Positions 6,149 to 11,038 of a stretch of 11,038 nucleotides of DNA are shown piece by piece (position 1 is the first letter of the stretch; the number at the start of each line of letters is the position of its first letter). This DNA comes from DATMBL01 sp050735975. GTDB lineage: Bacteria > Desulfobacterota > Binatia > UBA9968. Below the pieces are notes generated by a model. The model ran no database searches and had not been told where the DNA came from. It worked only from the letters and a program-made list of their open reading frames with translations. Location of the stretch: the NCBI GenBank assembly GCA_050735975.1, contig JBOHVS010000106.1, positions 1-11,038 of the forward strand, read 5' to 3'. A program made the translations under genes and the position numbers.

Positions 6149-7392
6149 GATGATCTCGCGGCCGCGTTTTTTTGCGCGGCCGGGACACCTGGCATGAGCG
6201 CAAAGAAAATGAGGAACGCTATGCCGGTAACAAGAACGATCGGCCGGAAACTGTCCCGATGCCAGATCTGCCACTGAAGGATCATCTGGGCGAGGTAGTA
6301 AACAACCGTGCTGCCTGCAACCAGGCGCAACAGCACCGGTATGCGTTGAACAAAGCTGCGCCACGGCGCAATCGGGAGCTGAATCAGGCCCGATCTGGCG
6401 GTCTGCACGAATAGAATGACAGTGCCCAGCATCAAAGCGTCCGGCCAGTTTGTGAGCAGTCCGGAAAGCAGCAGCGTCGCCCAGAGTGTCCGTAGGGCCG
6501 CTATCACCCAGGGATTGACTTGATCTGCGGCCGGGAGAACCGGCGAAGCCGATGCAAGATCTTGCTGGAAATTGTCGAGGCGTTTTCCTAAATCCAATCG
6601 AAAGGCTGTCAGGCCCTGAAGACACATGCGCGCAAGGGAGGCTGTGACGGCAATGAGCACAAGAAAATGGCCGTGCGATTGCAGAGGTTGCACGGCAGCG
6701 ACGGTCGGCTGATCGCCCATCCAGGTAAAAACCGGCCGGATCAATATGACTGCAATTTGAGCCCAGAAATAAACCAACACAGCGGTGAGCGCGCCGTGCC
6801 CAAGAACGGCGACCGCAAAGCGAACGTTACGGCCGACGCGGGACGGTAAAGAGAGCTGTGAGACCAAAGCCTTGGTCATAAGGGGGATGCTCACTGCGAG
6901 CAGGCCGAGCACGCCATATTCTATCAAAAGAGGAATGCGCGCTCGGATGAGATAAGAGATCCTGCCGCCGAATGTCCTGTCCGACAACATTACGATTTCC
7001 TCAAAAGTACGTCCCGGGGAAGGGAACAAGCTGGGGTGAGCGAGAAAGAAATCGCCGAAGGCAAACCCCGCCAGGAACAGAGCGCCCAGCTGGGCGCTCA
7101 TTACGCCCAAAGCCGCGGCTGTACCCATGATAGCGAGCGATTGAGTAAATACGGTCGGTTTGCGAACAATTTCGACCGTTATTCCCCCGTATTGCCAGCC
7201 GATCAGCAGACCCGTCACAAAAGCAACGGGCGGCAATAGGGCCGCCATGCGGGGCCATGCAACCAGGTAAAAACCATCCAGCAGCGTGAGGGCGAGCTGT
7301 GCGGATAATCTCCTTGCCACCAAAGGCAACCGGAGCCACCATATCCGGGCCAGAGCCGCGGTAAGCTGTCTTTTATCCGTAGCGTCGCTCAT
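6145..7392 (-). CDS. uncharacterised polytopic membrane protein of the toxin operon
   Basis: The protein has 415 residues with roughly nine or ten hydrophobic spans. They lie near residues 48-68, 84-118 (probably two), 155-180, 195-220, 243-262, 297-330, 350-375 and 380-402. It has a basic N-terminus and a polar tail. A loop around 118-150 (FPSPGRTFEEIVMLSDRTFG) and one around 270-295 are the main soluble parts. I do not recognise the family or any transporter signature. It overlaps both neighbours as ATGA: the 205-residue membrane protein before it and the PT-TG toxin after it. Its translation is therefore coupled to theirs and it probably serves the toxin, as an export, immunity or membrane-receptor component. 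That role is inferred only from context. Confidence 0.85.
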   Translation of the reverse strand: MSDATDKRQLTAALARIWWLRLPLVARRLSAQLALTLLDGFYLVAWPRMAALLPPVAFVTGLLIGWQYGGITVEIVRKPTVFTQSLAIMGTAAALGVMSAQLGALFLAGFAFGDFFLAHPSLFPSPGRTFEEIVMLSDRTFGGRISYLIRARIPLLIEYGVLGLLAVSIPLMTKALVSQLSLPSRVGRNVRFAVAVLGHGALTAVLVYFWAQIAVILIRPVFTWMGDQPTVAAVQPLQSHGHFLVLIAVTASLARMCLQGLTAFRLDLGKRLDNFQQDLASASPVLPAADQVNPWVIAALRTLWATLLLSGLLTNWPDALMLGTVILFVQTARSGLIQLPIAPWRSFVQRIPVLLRLVAGSTVVYYLAQMILQWQIWHRDSFRPIVLVTGIAFLIFFALMPGVPAAQKNAAARSS

Positions 7393-8006
7393 CCTTCGAT
7401 GCCGCGGTTTTTTAGTAAATGTCGCGCCGTAAAACCCAGTACAGTGCCGTAGGCCAGGTGTCCAAGCGCCGATATCTGAATGAACTCGTCAATCGGGTTC
7501 ACTTCGAGCCAGCCGGGATAAATCGAGATCATCAATAATTCCAGAGCCATCGCCCAGGCAATTCCCGCCAGCGGTCCCTTGGAGCCGAACAGAGCTGTGT
7601 AGGCGATAGCGAATCCGACTCCGTTGGCGAGATGATATGTGAGTCCGGCGACCGTGATCCATGCGCCCTGATAACCGGCGCCGATCAAGGCCCGGCCGAA
7701 TATGGTAAAGACATCAAAGGGCCAATACTCAAAACCAGCCGTTTCGATCACAACGTACCGTGACAAATCATAGGCGCCGGTTGCCAGTAACCCAGATATC
7801 GCGCCTGCATGCGCCGACCGGCGCAGTTTCTTCCGGTCGGCATCGCTGCTTCTGTGCCAGATCAAAGCAACCGTCAAACCGCCGATGGCCAACATACGCG
7901 CCAAAGCAGCAAGCAATGAAAAAGCTGAGATTATATAGACCAGCAGAGCGGCCCCGGTTGAAAAAAAACAGGCGCTGAACAGGATTCTCAGCCGAAGCAA
8001 GTGCAT
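7389..8006 (-). CDS. uncharacterised six-span membrane protein of the toxin operon
   Basis: The protein has 205 residues with about six membrane spans (near 5-25, 27-50, 66-82, 102-125, 128-150 and 178-198). Conserved-looking polar positions sit in or near the membrane: TYHLANGVGFAIAYTALFG (127-145), ELLMISIYPGW and a late SALGHLAYGTVLG with a His. This pattern (H.xNG, E..M..YP, GH..YG) recurs in small integral membrane proteins of unknown function. The stop overlaps the next start as ATGA. A G-rich stretch (GGGGG) about 13 bases before the ATG is a weak ribosome site. It is the first intact gene of the toxin operon, and its role may be immunity or export support. Confidence 0.83.
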   Translation of the reverse strand: MHLLRLRILFSACFFSTGAALLVYIISAFSLLAALARMLAIGGLTVALIWHRSSDADRKKLRRSAHAGAISGLLATGAYDLSRYVVIETAGFEYWPFDVFTIFGRALIGAGYQGAWITVAGLTYHLANGVGFAIAYTALFGSKGPLAGIAWAMALELLMISIYPGWLEVNPIDEFIQISALGHLAYGTVLGFTARHLLKNRGIEG

Positions 8007-8062
8007 GTGATAATGGCGCCCCCTGCCGCTGCCGACATGCCAAGCCTATGAAGGGAACAGGA

Positions 8063-8317
8063 TTAAGGCTTCGCACGGGCCGTGTCGCGGGTGATGCCGG
8101 CATCGCGGTTGAACTCAACTATGCGCGCGCGCTGTCCGGGCAGGATGCGCGTTGCCGTCTGCCGCCAATACTGAGCGCGCAGCGCCGTTTCGGTCCGAAC
8201 CGCGAGCTCCATGTACGTATTGTTCTGGACGTAGACGCTGGTGGTGCCGAGCGCGGGTGAAACCCACAGGCAAAGCAGGAAGCAAACAGCTCTGAAGACA
8301 TACCAGCCGTAAAGCAT
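8063..8317 (-). pseudogene. small secreted protein, probably truncated
   Basis: The frame gives 84 residues. Residues 1-24 are a signal peptide (hydrophobic CFLLCLWVSPALG). Then come SVYVQNNTYMELAVRTE and a GQRARIVEFNRDAGIT segment (61-76), which look like two beta strands of a secreted domain; I recall longer secreted proteins with a similar NNT ... W ... NRD-GI layout. After GIT the sequence turns into a non-matching basic tail (RDTARAKP) and stops, so the gene is probably cut by a frameshift or deletion and the main domain is gone. A complete small protein cannot be excluded. It is 56 bases upstream of the membrane-protein gene on the same strand. AGGT lies just before the start. Confidence 0.5.
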
Positions 8318-8843
8318 ACCAACACCTGAGCAGCTTCAGGTCACAGCCATCGTTTGTGAGATCTCCAGATGGAGCCTTGCCATACAAAAATTAAGGGATA
8401 TTGTCAAATGCCAGACATTTCCAAATCGTCATTCGATTCAAGACCGCCAGGCGATTACAAAGAGACGTTTGCACAGCGCAGCAGAACGCTTTAGTGAAGC
8501 AAGAGTTTCTCAGTGCCGCTCGAATGGAGCGTCTTGTAGCGTTCCAATTTTTTGAGACCGCATCGCCTTCGGACATGGGGTGATGCGAGCCGTGCGAAGG
8601 ATCCGTCCGAGGATAACATGCTGGAGATCACGGGTGATGTTCGGCAAGAACCATTTATCTTTCGAATGGTCTATGGCGAGAACACAGTTCAGGTATGCTG
8701 CGCGGACAAAAAGGCGGATGATGGAAAGGTTATCCCAAACTATTAGGGCTGGCGAAAAAAGCGTAAAACAAAACGCCCGCTACGCAAACGCTCTGGCAGC
8801 CTGACTTTGACCCTAGCCGCAATTCAACCCGAAACAGGCACTT
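8318..8843. other. intergenic stretch between the truncated gene and the nuclease gene
   Basis: About 525 bases lack a convincing gene on either strand. They must hold the promoter for the minus-strand toxin operon, but I see no clear -35/-10 pair. Several short open frames here have poor codon patterns. The only one with a good ribosome site is at 8618-8746. No terminator hairpin with a T-run, tRNA or large repeat is visible. The stretch may be gene debris. Confidence 0.5.
8618..8746 (+). CDS. possible 42-residue small protein
   Basis: A short frame begins at ATG 8618 with GAGGA five bases upstream. The peptide starts MLEITGDV and contains FIFRMVYGENTVQVCCADKK, a plausible pair of beta strands, then stops at TAG. 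I recognise no family and it has no operon partner. It could equally be the scrap of a larger lost gene. Confidence 0.25.
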   Translation: MLEITGDVRQEPFIFRMVYGENTVQVCCADKKADDGKVIPNY

Positions 8844-9215
8844 TCAAAGGCATGTGATAAAGCTGTAACGCCGGACGGCATGGCCGGACGCGACCATTGC
8901 ACAGGACAAGTCCTTGCCATCCGCCCGGCAGCGGGCAATGGTGCGTCCATATCCGTCGGTACTCATAGGGCGACATTCGATATGTCCGGCTGTCAGGCTG
9001 TCTAGATATCTTTGTGACGCGTAGGGATCGCCCTGCGTACAACGCCGCCCCTTCCGACAATGCCCCGGCATTTCAGGAGCGTCGATCCCAGCCAGCCTGA
9101 TCCGTTTACCGTCACAGTCAAATGTATCACCGTCGATAACGTGGGACGCATAACAGGCGATGCCGTAATCACCCCCTGAGACAGCCGAGAACGCACCCGC
9201 ACCAATCGCCAACAC
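8844..9215 (-). CDS. secreted staphylococcal-nuclease-like protein
   Basis: The protein has 123 residues and is a thermonuclease (SNase-fold) homologue that would cut DNA or RNA in a calcium-dependent way outside the cytoplasm. The motif set is complete: DGDTF (D30), R40 and IDAPE (D45, E48), and YGRTIA (R91), matching D21, R35, D40, E43 and R87 of the Staphylococcus enzyme. Six Cys suggest disulfides. The N-terminus is hydrophobic. Sequence upstream of the GTG at 9215 stays in frame and extends this hydrophobic stretch (FRVLLF before it) but offers no start codon. The original start may therefore have been lost at the junction near 9240, leaving GTG 9215 without a visible ribosome site. Confidence 0.75.
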   Translation of the reverse strand: MLAIGAGAFSAVSGGDYGIACYASHVIDGDTFDCDGKRIRLAGIDAPEMPGHCRKGRRCTQGDPYASQRYLDSLTAGHIECRPMSTDGYGRTIARCRADGKDLSCAMVASGHAVRRYSFITCL

Positions 9216-9245
9216 GAATAAGAGGACGCGGAAAGATAGTGGTTT

Positions 9246-10559
9246 ATGTTCGAAAAGCAGGCTATACTCAACGGTTTTAAAAACCGTACGTCGAAGGTTC
9301 TCGAAATTGAGCGCGTCAGGAGAGATCGGACCTACCTGATGGGCTATCTGTCAGCCGGTGAAGTCGTAGCGGAACATGAACGAGCTTTGAGATTAAATCA
9401 AATCATCGATCAGCTAGGGAAAGTCAAAACCTGGTTATCGCTAGAACGTGCCGTCAATCGAGGAATCTCCGACGCTCAGCAGAAAAAGGAAATTCACAGC
9501 CTCATTAATAAATTTCGGGATGGTTCGTCCCGCAAGGCGTCGGTTAGCGATCTGAAACGGAAACTCGACATCGATCTGAACCAGCTCAGAAAACCATTTC
9601 AAGAACTTAAAAGAACTCAGGAAAGGGGTGAAAGAAACACCGCTATCTATCTTACCTGGGACCAGATGGACCTTTATTTCGCTACGTCCATGAGAAAGAA
9701 ATGGGAGTACGAAGACCTCTATGACTTTATCACTCAAGTTATGCGCTCTAGGGATTTGCGTAAGTTGAAATTACGTTACTTTGATCCAACTCAGAGCTTT
9801 GGGAGAAATCGTATCGATAAGGGTCTGATCGAGTCGCTAATGCTTAAGCGAGCGGCTTGTACGGTTTATTCGGTCCAGGATACCGATACCTTGGGCAAAG
9901 ATTCCGAGTTGGCTGCAACTCTTGCCCAGGGTAAACCAGTCATAGCGTATGCACCCGCTATCGATGTAAGACGACGGGCACGCGAACTTGTTAAAGAGAG
10001 ACCCTTTGTTCTGAAGGAACGGTTCCACTTTGTCAGTGTTGGTGATGAGAAATTTTTTACGCGATTCGAGGATAAGTTAGAGTTCTTAAAACGCTTCGCC
10101 GACCGGATCGATCAATTTGAAGAAGCAATGTTGTGGAGGTCCATCTTCGATTCGAAGTCGGTTGCTGATTTTAGAAGACACAACGAGAAGGATATCGAAA
10201 AATTCTGTCAAGTGATCGCGGAATCAGAGAAAGCTATCTATGATAAGCGAGCAGCAACCTTGCGAAATAATCATCCGCTTGCTATACAAGTTAACCTGGA
10301 TACGGGTGTGGCAAACAGCGTGTTAGTAGTTAGGGATGCGCCGACTTGCGTGCGGCTTCTGATACGTATTCTCACGAATCGATTACAATTTGAAGTTAAA
10401 GAGGACGTAGAAACAAATTGCTGGCAGCTCGTGGAACGGCTAACCGGATCAATATTTCGGGTAGTGACTAACGATCGGAAATTGACCAACTGTTTTTGGA
10501 ATTTTTATCGACAGGGCAAGGGGGGGAGTAATGTCTCAGAAAGAAAGATCGAAGATTGA
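9246..10559 (+). CDS. TIR/SLOG/deoxyribosyltransferase-like protein, candidate defence effector
   Basis: The protein has 437 residues, cytoplasmic, with no membrane span. Residues 1-130 are helical and charged. The central part has MDLYFATSMRKKWEYEDLYD (141-160), LRYFDPTQSFGRNRI (176-190), KGLIESLMLKRAACTVY (192-208) and DTLGKDSELAATLAQGKPVI (214-233). The small-residue turn, D-S-E and A..GKPV are typical of TIR, SLOG and nucleoside-deoxyribosyltransferase-like Rossmann folds that split or sense NAD or nucleotides; E221 is the likely catalytic acid. A conserved-looking C-terminal domain (343-421) contains QVNLDTGVANSVLVVR and FRVVT.D..LTN.FWNFY. GGAAAG lies about nine bases before the ATG; ATG 9339 is an alternative. 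A 57-residue gene overlaps its end. The defence role is inferred. Confidence 0.75.
   Translation: MFEKQAILNGFKNRTSKVLEIERVRRDRTYLMGYLSAGEVVAEHERALRLNQIIDQLGKVKTWLSLERAVNRGISDAQQKKEIHSLINKFRDGSSRKASVSDLKRKLDIDLNQLRKPFQELKRTQERGERNTAIYLTWDQMDLYFATSMRKKWEYEDLYDFITQVMRSRDLRKLKLRYFDPTQSFGRNRIDKGLIESLMLKRAACTVYSVQDTDTLGKDSELAATLAQGKPVIAYAPAIDVRRRARELVKERPFVLKERFHFVSVGDEKFFTRFEDKLEFLKRFADRIDQFEEAMLWRSIFDSKSVADFRRHNEKDIEKFCQVIAESEKAIYDKRAATLRNNHPLAIQVNLDTGVANSVLVVRDAPTCVRLLIRILTNRLQFEVKEDVETNCWQLVERLTGSIFRVVTNDRKLTNCFWNFYRQGKGGSNVSERKIED
9271..9287. repeat. 17-base perfect palindrome at the block B/C junction
   Basis: ACGGTTTTAAAAACCGT has two 8-base arms around one central base. It lies 25 bases into the 437-residue coding frame. 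It could be an operator if translation actually starts further in. It also has the geometry of a tRNA-Leu(UAA) anticodon arm (five-base stem, loop TTTAAAA), but no other tRNA arm is visible around it. Confidence 0.4.
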
Positions 10560-10704
10560 CGTTATAGATTTGAAGTCGCGGCGGACTGATGTGTCTTGGG
10601 AACACGAGGACAAGGCTGTTTATACGGTCGAGGCTCTCCAAAGAGAAATCAAAAGCAAATTAGCGCCTAAGCAGACCGATCGAAAGAAAAAGTCAGCCAG
10701 CTAA
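10531..10704 (+). CDS. 57-residue small protein overlapping the defence-like gene
   Basis: The start ATG at 10531 has a strong G-rich ribosome site (GGGGGGAG) immediately before it and lies inside the last 29 bases of the upstream gene, so the two are translationally coupled. The peptide is highly charged. It has a basic start (QKERSK), a V-I-D-L-K strand, a DVSWEHEDKAVYTVEALQRE segment likely to form a helix, and a lysine-rich tail. There is no cysteine, signal peptide or membrane span. I recognise no family. Its position suggests a regulator, inhibitor or accessory subunit of the 437-residue protein. A DNA-binding antitoxin is conceivable from its charge, but no fold is apparent. Confidence 0.65.
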   Translation: MSQKERSKIDVIDLKSRRTDVSWEHEDKAVYTVEALQREIKSKLAPKQTDRKKKSAS

Positions 10705-10901
10705 ATTGTTATCTATTGCGACGACCTCTACTACTCCCGCGAAATAGTCAATATATTTATTATATTTATTCGGATATTTATTCGGCGCTTTTCTATGGAT
10801 TCAAACAATGCGCTCCGATGCCGTGTACGGCTTACACATTTTCTTACACACTTACAATTCTGCGGGTAGATTTACCTTATTTAATAGATAGTTATGAATA
10901 A
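10705..10901. other. AT-rich non-coding stretch
   Basis: About 200 bases with marked A/T runs around 10745-10785, far lower in GC than block B. No hairpin terminator with a T-run, no convincing coding frame and no RNA gene is visible. It separates the small gene from the tRNA-like core sequence at 10909 and may be the end of the inserted segment. Confidence 0.5.
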
Positions 10902-11038
10902 CCTAAGAGGACTCAAAATCCGGGTTTTTCGGGCAAAACTGTCCCGGCTGTAGGCACGCGTAGAAAGATCGGCAAAGTACTGTTCGGCGCATGCGCTGGC
11001 GCAACTGGCGGTGTTGTATTTCATCAAAATGGAGGGAA
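10902..11038 (+). CDS. open frame without start, running off the window
   Basis: From 10902 a frame stays open to the window end and becomes protein-like in its second half, with a basic run GTRRKIGKV followed by LFGACAGATGGVVFHQNGG. This Gly/Ala pattern could be a membrane-associated or signal-like segment. No ATG, GTG or TTG start is visible in this frame. It may be the 3' part of a gene whose beginning was replaced when sequence was inserted at the core at 10909, or chance. Confidence 0.25.
10909..10921 (+). other. third copy of the tRNA-Leu anticodon-loop core, candidate attachment site
   Basis: GGACTCAAAAT (10909-10919) is identical to the anticodon stem-loop sequence of the intact tRNA-Leu (2597-2607) and of its broken copy (135-145). 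Sequence on either side does not resemble the tRNA. An 11-base exact match is unlikely by chance in a window of this size. I infer a remnant or secondary recombination site. No integrase gene is present in the window to confirm it. Confidence 0.4.

Noticed and set aside
6149..6625. Upstream extension of the toxin to 6625
   Set aside because: It overlaps the membrane-protein gene, and the ATG at 6148 is followed directly by a good signal peptide with an ATGA overlap.
8391..8583. Two overlapping opposite-strand frames of about 60 residues
   Set aside because: No ribosome sites, mutually overlapping, and neither shows protein-like patterning.

Overview
The window looks like a piece of an alphaproteobacterial genome, probably an accessory region of a chromosome or large plasmid. 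I base this on the style of the GC-rich genes, on the remnant of a large plasmid-type helicase, and on an in-gene palindromic repeat of a kind seen in that class. No marker gene fixes the species. It is a mosaic of three blocks that differ visibly in base composition and in gene condition.

Block A (1 to about 2,654) is relatively AT-rich. It begins with a broken copy of a tRNA-Leu gene and ends with an intact tRNA-Leu(CAA). The 5' half of the tRNA and the bases just upstream of it are present at both ends, which suggests a small island inserted at the anticodon loop. The island holds a compact minus-strand operon (TIGR04255-family protein, a 159-residue protein and a roughly 129-residue protein), a truncated membrane-protein gene and an IS630-type transposase scrap. 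Beside the intact tRNA lies a cluster of short repeats that could be recombinase arm sites.

Block B (about 2,655 to 9,240) is GC-rich and carries debris and secreted-protein genes. In order, it has the decayed C-terminal part of a Strawberry-notch-like helicase with an inserted 40-bp palindromic element, and an intact secreted protein with a HELLH zinc-protease motif. A minus-strand operon follows: two multi-span membrane proteins and an exported pre-toxin-TG (PT-TG) type polymorphic toxin, all joined by ATGA overlaps. The toxin gene is split by a one-base deletion in its Pro/Ala-rich repeat linker. A truncated secreted-protein gene lies upstream of this operon. The block ends with a small secreted staphylococcal-nuclease-like protein.

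Block C (about 9,240 to 11,038) is again AT-richer. It carries a 437-residue protein with a TIR/SLOG/nucleoside-deoxyribosyltransferase-like central region, overlapped by a 57-residue gene. Past this pair the 11-base tRNA-Leu anticodon-loop sequence seen at both ends of block A occurs a third time, and an open frame without a visible start runs off the window.

The most promising candidates for undescribed biology are the 437/57-residue pair (possible NAD- or nucleotide-directed defence), the three-gene TIGR04255 operon, and the toxin operon with its two membrane partners. Their placement around a tRNA-Leu recombination core fits a small defence or conflict island, but no integrase is present in the window.
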